Below, piece by piece: positions 50,916 to 59,456 of a stretch of 64,000 bases of DNA. Position numbers and translations under genes: made by a program. Source of the DNA: Eubacterium sp. ER2 (GTDB taxonomy: Bacteria > Bacillota > Clostridia > Lachnospirales > Lachnospiraceae); assembly GCF_000765215.1 (NCBI RefSeq), contig NZ_JPJE01000019.1:1-64000 (forward strand), read 5' to 3'. Under the pieces are notes generated by a model that saw only the letters and a program-made list of their open reading frames with translations, was not told the DNA's origin and did not search any database. The number at the start of each line of letters is the position of its first letter. Within the stretch, counting starts at the first letter, position 1.

Positions 50916-51328
50916 AAATCCTCGATCATGGACTCCAGGGTGATTCCCTTCATTGTCTTTTTTATAGCTTCCTCAATCTCCTGGTAGGGACCCTGCAGAA
51001 CCAGGTGGATGTTCTGGGCGACCGGACATTTCCGGTCCGCGCAGGGATGGATCCCGATGAGGGAGGAGAGGCCGTCCGGCTCAAGAGCCTGGTAGATCAT
51101 GTATAGTGTGATGTCGGCGGGGGACATGCAAAGCTCGGCGCCTCCGGCACCCCGGGCGACGGTGATGATCCCGGCTTTCTTCAGGGCGCTGAACACATTG
51201 CGGATCACCACCGGGTTGCAGCCTGTGCTCTGGGAGAGCAGAGTGCTTGTCACCCTGGCCTTTCCCTTCGCTTCATATATAAAAATCAGGCAGTGTACTG
51301 CCACGGAGCATTTCATGCTGATCTGCAT
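50885..51328 (-). CDS. Rrf2-family transcriptional regulator
   Basis: Regulator of 147 residues. The winged helix spans about residues 10-65 (RVTSTLLSQSTGCNPVVIRNVFSALKKAG), with the wing as ARGAGGAELCMSP. Cysteines in HPCADRKCPVAQ resemble the cysteine region by which IscR- and NsrR-type members bind an iron-sulfur cluster, though only two lie close together. It diverges from a flavodoxin-ferredoxin gene whose promoter carries two matching palindromes, so redox or NO control of that gene is likely. Confidence 0.9.
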   Translation of the reverse strand: MQISMKCSVAVHCLIFIYEAKGKARVTSTLLSQSTGCNPVVIRNVFSALKKAGIITVARGAGGAELCMSPADITLYMIYQALEPDGLSSLIGIHPCADRKCPVAQNIHLVLQGPYQEIEEAIKKTMKGITLESMIEDFHRRVEEPDS

Positions 51329-51407
51329 CTTTCCATCCTCTCTCCATAATTAAAACGGTGTTGTTCATTGGCATTCATATAGCTTCCTGTAACAGGGACA
51401 GGGGGGA

Positions 51408-51472
51408 TGTAAATGTTGATTTTACATCTGGCCTGTGCTATACTGTACAAAGATGTAAATGTTCAATTTACA
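51408..51472. promoter_or_regulatory. Twin operators at the flavodoxin-ferredoxin promoter (candidate Rrf2 sites)
   Basis: TGTAAAT-GTTGA-TTTTACA at 51408-51426 and TGTAAAT-GTTCA-ATTTACA at 51454-51472 are near-identical imperfect and perfect palindromes 46 bp apart. The first covers the -35 box and the second lies just after the start of transcription. Confidence 0.7.
51416..51444 (+). promoter_or_regulatory. Promoter of the flavodoxin-ferredoxin gene
   Basis: TTGATT at 51416-51421, 17-bp spacer, TATACT at 51439-51444 with an extended -10 TG. Confidence 0.75.
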
Positions 51473-51538
51473 TTATCCTATTTTATACATTTTGAAGCGG
51501 ATTTGCAAGTGTAAGAGATTGACAGGAGGAGATGTGAG

Positions 51539-52300
51539 ATGAAACTTTATGAGATTTGCTTCAGCCCCACAGGAGGAACGAAGAAGGCAGCGGATATTCT
51601 GGCGGGAGAGCTGGCCAAAGAGACAGAGAGCGTGGATCTGACAGACAGCAGGGCAGATTTCTCCGGCATTTCTCTGGAGGAAGAGGATGTGGCGGTGATC
51701 GCAGTTCCGTCCTACGGCGGACGTGTGCCGGGGACAGCGGCCGGGAGACTTGGGGCCATCAGAGGGAATGGCGCAAGAGCGGTTCTTGTCTGCGTGTACG
51801 GCAACCGGGCTTACGAGGATACCCTGGTTGAACTGCAGGATATCGCAAAGCAGGCGGGCTTTCGCGTGACAGCCGCGGTGGCCGCTGTGGCGGAGCACTC
51901 CATTGCCCGGCAGTTCGCGGCGGGCCGTCCGGATGCACAGGACAAGGAGCAGCTGCAGGGCTTTGGAGGGAAGATCCGGGAGAAGCTGGACGCAGGAGAC
52001 GCCTCAGAGCCGGCGGTTCCGGGCAATCGCCCCTACAAGAAGGAGGGCGGAGCCGGCATGACGCCGAAGCCCACAAAGGACTGCGTGAAATGCGGCCTGT
52101 GCGCTGCGAAATGTCCGGTGCAGGCCATTGATAAGAATGACCCCAAAAACGTGGACAGCAAGGCCTGTATTTCCTGCATGCGCTGCGTATCCGTCTGTCC
52201 TCACTCCGCCCGGAAGGTGAGCGGCGTCATGCTGGCCGCGGTGGGCGCTATGCTGAAAAAAACGTGCTCTGAGAGGAAGGAGTGCGAGCTGTACATTTAA
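51539..52300 (+). CDS. Flavodoxin-2[4Fe-4S] ferredoxin fusion (EFR1-type)
   Basis: Electron-transfer protein of 253 residues. Residues 1 to about 150 form a flavodoxin-like domain with the phosphate loop SPTGGTKKAAD and the segment VPSYGGRVPG at the flavin. A charged linker follows, and the last 75 residues hold two 4Fe-4S sites, CVKCGLCAAKCP and CISCMRCVSVCP. Such EFR1-family proteins are common in Clostridia and are thought to carry electrons between flavin and iron-sulfur partners; the physiological partners are unknown. It is controlled by twin palindromes next to a divergent Rrf2 gene. Confidence 0.9.
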   Translation: MKLYEICFSPTGGTKKAADILAGELAKETESVDLTDSRADFSGISLEEEDVAVIAVPSYGGRVPGTAAGRLGAIRGNGARAVLVCVYGNRAYEDTLVELQDIAKQAGFRVTAAVAAVAEHSIARQFAAGRPDAQDKEQLQGFGGKIREKLDAGDASEPAVPGNRPYKKEGGAGMTPKPTKDCVKCGLCAAKCPVQAIDKNDPKNVDSKACISCMRCVSVCPHSARKVSGVMLAAVGAMLKKTCSERKECELYI

Positions 52301-52330
52301 TATGTGGCAGATCTGCCGGAAGGGACAGAA

Positions 52331-52372
52331 AGGAGCAGGCGTCCTCCCCCAAAGAGGGCGCCTGCTCCTGTG
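52331..52372. terminator. Terminator hairpin between convergent ferredoxin and GNAT genes
   Basis: Arms 52331-52346 and 52354-52369 pair over about 16 bp with one wobble. T content on either side is modest (ttt on the minus side). Confidence 0.65.
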
Positions 52373-52375
52373 TTA

Positions 52376-52843
52376 CTAAAAGTCCTTGCACATCTGATAG
52401 TAGGGGAGTTCCCCGTATCCCAGCCTCTCGTACAGGGAGATAGCCCGGGTGTTCTCCTTTGTGACCTCCAGACGGATACGCTTTACATCCGGATAGTGCT
52501 CCTCGATCCACCGGAAGACCTTTGTGCCGCAGCCCTTTCCCCTGGCCTCGGCTTTCAGATACAGCTCGTCAAACCAGATCTGCTCTCCGCCGGCCTCGTT
52601 GTTCCAGGAAACGGTGAAATGGGCATAGCCCAGGGTGACAGCTTCCGCCTGTGGGTCATTGGCTTCCTGTTCCTCCAGGATCAGGACTCTGACGCAGGGG
52701 TTTCCTGCCACGGCCTCTGCCAGTGTACGCCGGAAGTTCTCTTCCGGGACTGTGTGAAGGCAGGCGGGACTGTTGTAAAAGTCCTTCATCATTTCCAGGA
52801 TGACTGCCTCGTCTTTTTTCTCCATTGTTCTGATGATCAGCAT
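52376..52843 (-). CDS. GNAT-family N-acetyltransferase
   Basis: Acetyltransferase of 155 residues using acetyl-CoA. The acetyl-CoA loop is EARGKGCGTKVFRW (R/QxxGxG/A), preceded by the strand IWFDELYL and followed by IRLEVTKENTRAISLYERLGY, the common C-terminal GNAT motif. The substrate could be an amine, peptide or protein terminus. ATG 52843 with aaaggag is preferred to the frame beginning at 52927. Stand-alone gene; promoter at 52899-52927. Confidence 0.92.
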   Translation of the reverse strand: MLIIRTMEKKDEAVILEMMKDFYNSPACLHTVPEENFRRTLAEAVAGNPCVRVLILEEQEANDPQAEAVTLGYAHFTVSWNNEAGGEQIWFDELYLKAEARGKGCGTKVFRWIEEHYPDVKRIRLEVTKENTRAISLYERLGYGELPYYQMCKDF

Positions 52844-52898
52844 AATCGATAACTCCTTTGCCCGGCACTTTTCGTGTTCTGTGCCGGCGTCTGCCCCC

Positions 52899-52927
52899 AT
52901 CATATCACGGGGATCAGGGGAAAGCAA
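52899..52927 (-). promoter_or_regulatory. Promoter of the GNAT gene
   Basis: Minus strand: TTGCTT (52927-52922), 17-bp spacer, TATGAT (52904-52899). Confidence 0.5.
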
Positions 52928-52929
52928 GA

Positions 52930-52956
52930 GCCCCGGCTGCCATGAGGAGCCGGGGC
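52930..52956 (-). terminator. Terminator hairpin after the TetR gene
   Basis: Perfect 9-bp GC stem (52930-52938 with 52948-52956), 21 bases after the TetR stop. The T run is weak. Confidence 0.5.
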
Positions 52957-52976
52957 CGGATTATGTACTATGCATT

Positions 52977-53576
52977 TCAGAAAAGTCCATCCAGGTAGGT
53001 GGTGAGAAGACGGCGCATATTGCCCTCAAAGTCAGATTTCCCTATCTTCAGGCACCAGTCGAACACCACGCCGATGACAATGGTGCGGATGTCGCTTGTG
53101 ACTGCCTCGAGAGGATACTTCAGCTGGATCGCGCCGGCCTCCAGGGCCCGCTGCAGATAATTCTGAACCGTGACGATGGGGTAGGGGCGCTCGGTCCGGA
53201 TGTCCGGGTTCAGGGACTGGTTTTTTGGCGTGTAGTAGTTGGACACAAAGTCCAGGCCCAGCTCCCGGCAGTATTTCACGTAATTCAGATAGACGTGTAT
53301 GATGGCTGTCTTGGCCTCCTCCGCGTTGGCGGGCAGATCCAGGCAGTCCGCGTCCACGCTGGGCTGCTCCTCGATGTAGTAGGACAGAAGGTCGTCCTTT
53401 GTCTTGAAGTGGTGGTAGAAGCTGCCATTGGACACGCCGGCCTCCTCGCATATATTTTTGATGGACAGCCCCTCGTAGCCCTTCTTGCGAAGGATGGTCT
53501 TTGCGGCCTGGAAGATCCGGTCCTTTGTCTCCTTTGACTTCTGCTGCTGTCTGGATAATTCCTGTGTTTCTCCCAT
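52977..53576 (-). CDS. TetR/AcrR-family transcriptional regulator
   Basis: Regulator of 199 residues. The N-terminal TetR helix-turn-helix is clear: KDRIFQAAKTILRKKGYEGLS, IKNICEEAGVSNGSFYHHFKTKDDLL at residues about 18-65. The C-terminal ligand domain is not specific. The start at 53576 follows aaagggg and fits the domain; the frame extends to 53720 without a site. It diverges from tex. A palindrome at 53701-53718 between them is a candidate operator. Confidence 0.9.
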   Translation of the reverse strand: MGETQELSRQQQKSKETKDRIFQAAKTILRKKGYEGLSIKNICEEAGVSNGSFYHHFKTKDDLLSYYIEEQPSVDADCLDLPANAEEAKTAIIHVYLNYVKYCRELGLDFVSNYYTPKNQSLNPDIRTERPYPIVTVQNYLQRALEAGAIQLKYPLEAVTSDIRTIVIGVVFDWCLKIGKSDFEGNMRRLLTTYLDGLF

Positions 53577-53678
53577 ATTAATAAATCCCCTTTGTGTGAT
53601 ACTGTTTCTTTTTTGTATCATAGCATATTTCCGGGGCAGTTTCAAGAAAACAGAGTGAACTCGGTATTTTGTCTCTCG

Positions 53679-53707
53679 TTGCGCGTCTGTCCTGTTTCCG
53701 GTATAAT
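53679..53707 (+). promoter_or_regulatory. Promoter of tex
   Basis: TTGCGC at 53679-53684, 17-bp spacer, TATAAT at 53702-53707. The -10 box is embedded in an 18-bp palindrome (GTATAATA-CA-TATTATAC, 53701-53718) that gives a TATAAT on both strands. Confidence 0.65.
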
Positions 53708-53800
53708 ACATATTATACATGCCTGACGGGCCGGTTCCCCTGGGGCTGGCGCCGGGCAGCTTTGACTGATATATGATAGGAAATGAGGAATAGCAGGAGA

Positions 53801-55957
53801 ATGGACATTAATCAGAAGATCACAGAGGAACTGGGAGTGAAGAGATGGCAGGTGGATGCCGCTGTAAAGCTGATCGATGAGGGGAACACCATCCCTTTTA
53901 TCGCGCGTTACAGAAAGGAGGCCACCGGCACCCTGGACGACACCCAGCTTAGGACTCTCCACGAGAGGCTCCAGTATCTGCGGGGGCTGGAGGAGAAAAA
54001 GCAGCAGGTCCTGTCCACCATCGAGGAGCAGGGCAAGCTGACGGAGGAGCTGAAAAAGCAGATCCTCTCCGCGCAGACCATGGTGGAGGTGGAGGATCTG
54101 TACCGCCCCTACCGGCCAAAGAGAAGGACCAGGGCCATCATCGCCAAGGAGAGAGGGCTTGAGCCCCTGGCGGCCTTCATCAGTCTGCAGAGCGCAAAGG
54201 AGCCTCTGGAGAGGGAGGCGCAAAAGTATGTGGATCCGGAAAAGGAGGTGGCTTCCCCGGAGGAGGCCATCGCCGGGGCCAGGGACATCATCGCAGAAAA
54301 TATTTCTGACGACGCGGACTACAGAAGCCATATCCGGAAGCTGACAAGGCAGAAGGGCAGGCTGGTGTCAAAGGCGAAGGACGAGGAGGCGGAGTCTGTG
54401 TACGAGATGTACTATGACTTCGAGGAGCCGGTGACAAAGCTGGCGGGGCACCGGATCCTGGCCATCAACAGGGGGGAGAAGGAAAAATTCCTCACCGTGA
54501 AGATCGAGGCGCCCCAGGAGGACATCCTCCGGTATCTGGAGAAGAAGACCATACACAGGGACAACCCCTACACCTCCCCGGTGCTTAGGGAAGCGGTGGA
54601 GGACAGCTATAAGAGGCTCATCGCCCCTGCTATCGAGAGGGAGATACGAAGCGAGCTGACAGAGAGCGCGGAGGACGGGGCCATCCGGGTGTTCGGGAAG
54701 AACCTGGAACAGCTCCTCATGCAGCCGCCTATCGCAGGACGTACGGTGCTTGGCTGGGATCCGGCCTTTCGGACGGGCTGCAAGCTGGCGGTGGTGGATC
54801 CGACAGGCAAGGTTATCGGCACTACGGTGATCTATCCCACGGCGCCTACCACGCCCCAGAAGATAAAGGCTTCCAAGGATCTGCTGAAAAAGATCATCCC
54901 CAAGTACAATATCTCCCTGATCTCCCTGGGGAACGGCACCGCCTCCAGGGAGTCGGAGCAGTTTATCGTGGAGCTTCTGAAGGAAATCCCCCAGAAGGTG
55001 GAGTACGTCATTGTCAGCGAGGCTGGCGCCTCTGTGTACTCGGCCAGCAAGCTGGCCTCCGAGGAGTTCCCCAGGTTCGATGTGGGGCAGAGGAGCGCCG
55101 CCTCCATCGCCAGGAGACTCCAGGATCCGCTGGCGGAGCTGGTGAAGATCGATCCCAGGTCTATCGGCGTGGGCCAGTACCAGCACGACATGAACCAGAA
55201 GAAGCTGAGCGACGCCCTCTCCGGTGTGGTAGAGGACTGCGTGAACAGAGTGGGCGTGGATCTGAACACGGCCTCTGCGCCGCTTCTTGCCTATATATCA
55301 GGCATCAGCGGCGCTATCGCGAAGAATATTGTGGCCTACCGGGAGGAAAACGGCCGGTTTACGGACAGAAGGCAGCTTTTGAAGGTGCCGAAGCTGGGGC
55401 CAAAGGCCTTTGAGCAGAGCGCCGGATTTATGCGTATTACAGGAGGGGACAATCCCCTGGACGCAACGGCGGTCCACCCCGAGACCTATCAGGCGGCCGG
55501 GGAGCTGCTGAGCCGGCAGGGCTTCACACCGGAGGATGTGGCCGGGGGAAGGCTGACCGGTCTGTCCCTCACCATCCGGGACTACGGGAAGCTGGCCGGG
55601 GAGCTTGGCATCGGCGAGCCTACCCTGCGGGACATCGTGAAGGAGCTGGAGAAGCCGGGACGGGATCCCAGGGACGAGATGCCAAAGCCCATCCTGCGCA
55701 CGGATGTGCTGGAGATGAAGGATCTGAAGGAGGGCATGGTCCTGAAGGGGACTGTCAGGAACGTCATTGACTTCGGTGTGTTCGTGGACATTGGCGTGCA
55801 CCAGGACGGGCTGGTCCATATTTCCCAGATCACGGACAAGAAGTTTATCAAGCATCCCCTGGAGGTGGTCAGCGTAGGGGATATTGTGGATGTGAAGGTC
55901 ATGGGTGTGGACCTGAAGAAAAAGCGGATCCAGCTGACCATGAAGGGAATTTCGTAA
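53801..55957 (+). CDS. tex: Tex-family S1 RNA-binding transcription accessory protein
   Basis: Nucleic-acid-binding protein of 718 residues. The N-terminal helical Tex region has EEGNTIPFIARYRKEATGTLDD. The middle YqgF/RuvC-like domain has GWDPAFRTGCKLAVVD. Helix-hairpin-helix repeats follow (LNTASAPLLAYISGISG, FTDRRQLLKVPKLGPKAFEQ), and the C-terminal S1 domain (KGMVLKGTVRNVIDFGVFVDI, VHISQITDKK) ends the protein. Tex/YhgF interacts with RNA polymerase and RNA. ATG 53801 is chosen on conserved MDINQKI and a gaggaa site ten bases upstream; ATG 53783 is in frame but weaker. A MerR gene follows 12 bases later. Confidence 0.95.
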   Translation: MDINQKITEELGVKRWQVDAAVKLIDEGNTIPFIARYRKEATGTLDDTQLRTLHERLQYLRGLEEKKQQVLSTIEEQGKLTEELKKQILSAQTMVEVEDLYRPYRPKRRTRAIIAKERGLEPLAAFISLQSAKEPLEREAQKYVDPEKEVASPEEAIAGARDIIAENISDDADYRSHIRKLTRQKGRLVSKAKDEEAESVYEMYYDFEEPVTKLAGHRILAINRGEKEKFLTVKIEAPQEDILRYLEKKTIHRDNPYTSPVLREAVEDSYKRLIAPAIEREIRSELTESAEDGAIRVFGKNLEQLLMQPPIAGRTVLGWDPAFRTGCKLAVVDPTGKVIGTTVIYPTAPTTPQKIKASKDLLKKIIPKYNISLISLGNGTASRESEQFIVELLKEIPQKVEYVIVSEAGASVYSASKLASEEFPRFDVGQRSAASIARRLQDPLAELVKIDPRSIGVGQYQHDMNQKKLSDALSGVVEDCVNRVGVDLNTASAPLLAYISGISGAIAKNIVAYREENGRFTDRRQLLKVPKLGPKAFEQSAGFMRITGGDNPLDATAVHPETYQAAGELLSRQGFTPEDVAGGRLTGLSLTIRDYGKLAGELGIGEPTLRDIVKELEKPGRDPRDEMPKPILRTDVLEMKDLKEGMVLKGTVRNVIDFGVFVDIGVHQDGLVHISQITDKKFIKHPLEVVSVGDIVDVKVMGVDLKKKRIQLTMKGIS

Positions 55958-55969
55958 GAGGGAAGAGAA

Positions 55970-56782
55970 ATGAGCGAGAAGACCATAGGGACGCTGTCAA
56001 AATTTACCGGCATCCCCGCCCACACAATTAAATATTATGAGAAGATCGGACTTCTCTCCTCCAACCGGAAGGAGAGCTCCAACTACCGGTCCTACGACAT
56101 GCGGATCTGTACGGACATCTACGAGTGTGTGAAATACAGAAATATGGGCTTTCCCCTGAAGGAGACAAAGGAGCTGGTCAAGGAGGCCGGCGACCGGCGG
56201 CTGGATGAGCTTCTGGATGAGCGGGAGAGCCAGATCGAGGAGGAGATCCGTGCCCTTACAGAGCAGAAGAGAAGGCTGGAGATTTTCCGCAGGGAGATCC
56301 GGGAGCTGGAAGGACGCCTGGGAAAATGGTATATAGAGGAGTGTGGAGATTTCTATTTCCGCTCCCAGACAAAGGAGCTGGACTATGACGGCGGAGACTA
56401 TCTGGAGGCGGACGGGCTCAACCTGTCCACCCTTCTGCCTGTGAGCAAGACCACTGTGCACATGGAGAGGGAGTACCTGCGGGGGGAAAAGAGAGGCTAC
56501 TCCTGGGGCATGGGCATCTTTCCCGGGGAGGACCGGGAGTGGATCCGGGAGAAGAAGGGCTACCGCTATGTCCCGGCAGGCAGAGCCTTTGTGATCTATC
56601 TGAAGATCACCGGCCCCTATGTGTCGGACGGGACCATGGCGGAGGAGATCGGCCGCTATTACAGACTGCTTTGGCCCGGCACGCCATCGGAGGCCTTTGG
56701 GATCCGGCTGAAGATCACCTTTGACGAGAACGGGAACGACTGGAATTATTTCAAGATCTTTATTCCTCTTGAAGAGAAATAG
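55970..56782 (+). CDS. MerR-family regulator with C-terminal GyrI-like ligand domain
   Basis: Regulator of 270 residues. The N-terminal MerR helix-turn-helix (IGTLSKFTGIPAHTIKYYEKIGLL, SSNYRSYD) is followed by a coiled coil (about 80-115) and a 150-residue C-terminal part of the GyrI/BmrR effector-binding type, which in relatives binds hydrophobic drugs or other small molecules. It is co-transcribed with tex and followed by a strong terminator, so no adjacent target is evident. The effector is unknown. Confidence 0.88.
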   Translation: MSEKTIGTLSKFTGIPAHTIKYYEKIGLLSSNRKESSNYRSYDMRICTDIYECVKYRNMGFPLKETKELVKEAGDRRLDELLDERESQIEEEIRALTEQKRRLEIFRREIRELEGRLGKWYIEECGDFYFRSQTKELDYDGGDYLEADGLNLSTLLPVSKTTVHMEREYLRGEKRGYSWGMGIFPGEDREWIREKKGYRYVPAGRAFVIYLKITGPYVSDGTMAEEIGRYYRLLWPGTPSEAFGIRLKITFDENGNDWNYFKIFIPLEEK

Positions 56783-56811
56783 GGACTCCTTTTCCGGTCA
56801 GAGCGGACAGG

Positions 56812-56848
56812 ACACAACCTGGAAGTTACTTCCAGGTTGTGTTTTTTT
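56812..56848 (+). terminator. Terminator of tex-merR
   Basis: Perfect 14-bp stem (56812-56825 with 56829-56842) followed by ttttttt. Confidence 0.93.
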
Positions 56849-56958
56849 GTGAATAAAACAAGACGCAGGGAGGGGAAGAAATTGTGAAATTATAGAAAAT
56901 ACAAACAAAAATTTTCGGTTTAAGCGAAATTCTATAGATTATGAGAATGGAAAACGGA

Positions 56959-56987
56959 TTGACATGAAAGCTGGAGATAGTTATAAA
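56959..56987 (+). promoter_or_regulatory. Promoter of the esterase-transporter operon
   Basis: TTGACA at 56959-56964, 17-bp spacer, TATAAA at 56982-56987. Confidence 0.78.
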
Positions 56988-57064
56988 ATTAACAATATCA
57001 AGAAGGTGCGACACAAAAGAGAGACATAAGAAAAGAAAAATATGAAGAGAAAGGAATGGAGAAA

Positions 57065-57991
57065 ATGACGCGCGAAGAAGTAAAAAGCATGGATTTTGAA
57101 GCCTTCAAGGCGGCGCTCCCCACTATGGAGGACGTGCATTATCTGGAGGCGGACGGCACAGAGGTATACGGTATCTACAAGCATGATGTGTGCTACATGG
57201 AAAAGGACGGCATACAGCGCACTCTGCAGATGATCGTGCCGGAGATGAAGCCGGACAAAGGCTACACCTACCCGGCAGTCCTGTATGTACAGGGATCTGC
57301 CTGGATGAAGCAGGACAACTACAAGCGCCTGGGTGTGATGGCAAGGCTGGCCCAGCGGGGCTATGTGACGGCCATCCTCCAGTACAGAGAGAGCTCTCTG
57401 GCTTCCTACCCGGCGCCGGTGGAGGACGCCAAGACGGGCGTGCGCTTCCTCAGGATGCACGCAGAGGAGTACCACATTGATCCGGAGAACATTGTGATCA
57501 TGGGTGACTCAAGCGGCGGACACACGGCTCTGGCAGCAGGACTCACCGCAGATGACGACTGCCTGGACGGGGGGATCTACCCGGAGGTGTCCTGCGGCGT
57601 GAAGGCCATCGTGGATCTCTACGGCGTGACCGATATCTGCCAGAAGGGCGATTTCCCCACCACTCCCAACCAGGGCGAGGCGGACAGCCCGGAGGGCATG
57701 CTCATCGGCGGCAACAATGTGTACGAGCACCCGGAGCTCTCAGGCCCGGTCATCCTGACAAACTATGTCAGGGCAGACAAAGAGATCCCGCCGATCCTGA
57801 TGATGCACGGGATCGCGGACGATATGGTCTCCTACAATCAGAGCGTGCGGCTGTACAAGAAATTTCTGGAGGAGGGCAAGGACGTGACCCTGTACCTTGT
57901 GGAAAACGCGGGCCACGGGGATATTGCTTTCTGGACAGAGAAAAATATGGATATTGTGGAAGGATTTATCCGGAAACATACCGGCAGATAA
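57065..57991 (+). CDS. Alpha/beta-hydrolase-fold esterase (BD-FAE/carboxylesterase type)
   Basis: Soluble hydrolase of 308 residues without a signal peptide. The nucleophile Ser149 lies in GDSSGGH, the oxyanion region in YVQGSAWMK, and the likely acid and His in HGIADDMVS and ENAGHGD. It resembles the BD-FAE/acetyl-esterase group (PF20434-like). The product of the next gene is a citrate-transporter-like membrane protein 19 bases downstream, so it may cleave an ester of a carboxylate that is carried by that protein. ATG 57056 is in frame but directly follows aagga; ATG 57065 is better spaced. Confidence 0.88.
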   Translation: MTREEVKSMDFEAFKAALPTMEDVHYLEADGTEVYGIYKHDVCYMEKDGIQRTLQMIVPEMKPDKGYTYPAVLYVQGSAWMKQDNYKRLGVMARLAQRGYVTAILQYRESSLASYPAPVEDAKTGVRFLRMHAEEYHIDPENIVIMGDSSGGHTALAAGLTADDDCLDGGIYPEVSCGVKAIVDLYGVTDICQKGDFPTTPNQGEADSPEGMLIGGNNVYEHPELSGPVILTNYVRADKEIPPILMMHGIADDMVSYNQSVRLYKKFLEEGKDVTLYLVENAGHGDIAFWTEKNMDIVEGFIRKHTGR

Positions 57992-58010
57992 ACAGGAGGG
58001 GCGGTAGAAA

Positions 58011-59312
58011 ATGAATACAATATTGTTAATGGCCATTATTCTGATCTTGATCGTGGTGGCCACAGTTATAACGAAAAAGGTTCCCTTTAACTTTGTGCTT
58101 CTCATCGTGCCCATTGTCTGTGCCCTCATCCTGGGACACAGCGTGGAGGAGACCAGCACCTTTGTTGTGGAGCAGCTTTCATCCATGATGCAGTCGGCAT
58201 GCTTCATGCTTCTGTTCGCATTTCTGTATTTCCAGATGCTGACAGAGGCGGGCGTGTTTGACACTATCGTAACGGCAGTGACGACAAAGCTGGGACACAA
58301 GATGAACGTCATCGTGATCATGATCCTGACCACCCTGATCGGCGGCTTCAGCATCCTGACAGGTAACTTCACACCTGCCTACCTGATCACCTTCCCCATC
58401 CTTGTGCCTCTGTACAAGAGATTTGATTTTGACAGGGAGGCGGCCTTCATCATCGCCCAGACAGCTATGTCCGCCCTGTGCTTCATCCCGTGGGGCATCG
58501 GCATGGCCTACACAGCCTCCTCCGCAGGGCTGGACGCCAATGAGCTGGCGGCAGCCTCCATGCCCTGGGGCCTGTGCTTCATCCCGGCCATCATCCTCCA
58601 GTGGATCTACTTTGGCCTGCAGCACAAGAAACGTGTGGGAACCTTCCAGGCAGTGGCTGAGGTGGAGACCGCTGAGGAGAAGAAGGAGGAGAACCCGAAC
58701 CTTCGCCCGAAGCTCTTCTGGGTCAACCTGATCATCTTTGTGATCGCCCTAGTGGCCCTTGGCGTGTTCGGCATTGCGCCCTACTTCGTGTTTATCGTGG
58801 CCACGGTTGTGACCGCCATGCTCAACTACCCGAAGAACTTTGGCGAGATATTCGCCAAGGTGGGCCCCATGTACCTGAATATCCTCATCATGCTGATCGC
58901 CATCAACGTGTATCAGGCTGTGTTCAACAACACCGGAATGGTGGGAGCTATCTCAGACGCGCTCATGCAGTTCTGCCCTGAGTTCCTGCTCCGCTACATC
59001 CACATCATCCTGCTGCTCCTGTGCGTGGTGATCATATACGTGATCCCCTTCCAGATCTTTAACGCACTGTACCCGATCTTCATTTCCATCGGGGCAGGCT
59101 TTGGGATCCCGGCCGTGGCAGTCATCGCACCCTTTGTCTGCAACCTGTCACTGGCTACCAGCTCCACGCCGACCAACTCATCCACATACACTGGCTGCGC
59201 GCTGACGGAGACGGAGGTACAGCACTTCTGCAAGAAGGCAGTGCCCATCCAGACCGTGACCAACGCGGTGGTCGTGCTGACAGCGGTGATCTTCGGGGTG
59301 CTGCAGCTGTAG
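58011..59312 (+). CDS. CitMHS/DASS-like carboxylate transporter
   Basis: Membrane protein of 433 residues with about 11-12 helices. The paired re-entrant motifs ILTGNFTPAYLITFP and LATSSTPTNSSTYTG resemble those of the ion-transporter (IT) superfamily, which includes citrate-Mg:H+ (CitMHS) and C4-dicarboxylate carriers. A citrate-like or other carboxylate substrate is likely, but not certain. It is co-transcribed with the esterase gene and followed by a terminator at 59348-59380. Confidence 0.85.
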   Translation: MNTILLMAIILILIVVATVITKKVPFNFVLLIVPIVCALILGHSVEETSTFVVEQLSSMMQSACFMLLFAFLYFQMLTEAGVFDTIVTAVTTKLGHKMNVIVIMILTTLIGGFSILTGNFTPAYLITFPILVPLYKRFDFDREAAFIIAQTAMSALCFIPWGIGMAYTASSAGLDANELAAASMPWGLCFIPAIILQWIYFGLQHKKRVGTFQAVAEVETAEEKKEENPNLRPKLFWVNLIIFVIALVALGVFGIAPYFVFIVATVVTAMLNYPKNFGEIFAKVGPMYLNILIMLIAINVYQAVFNNTGMVGAISDALMQFCPEFLLRYIHIILLLLCVVIIYVIPFQIFNALYPIFISIGAGFGIPAVAVIAPFVCNLSLATSSTPTNSSTYTGCALTETEVQHFCKKAVPIQTVTNAVVVLTAVIFGVLQL

Positions 59313-59347
59313 TACTGAACATATCGCAGAATTATATTAAGAAATGG

Positions 59348-59380
59348 AAAGGCTCCTGCCGGATGTGGCGGGAGCCTTTT
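59348..59380 (+). terminator. Terminator of the esterase-transporter operon
   Basis: Arms 59348-59360 and 59367-59379 pair over 13 bp with one wobble; T run at 59377-59380. Confidence 0.82.
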
Positions 59381-59456
59381 GCACTGGGAAAATGCCAGTC
59401 TGATGTAGAATGGAGACATGGCATGACAGAAAGAGAAAGGAAGGCGTCTTGCCTGC

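Noticed and set aside
54368-55186. 272-codon frame antisense to tex
   Set aside because: Entirely inside a confidently assigned gene and without its own signals.
56849-56958. Small gene or RNA between merR and the esterase operon
   Set aside because: AT-rich sequence with only a 5-bp inverted repeat (tttcg/cgaaa); no frame with a ribosome site and no convincing structure.
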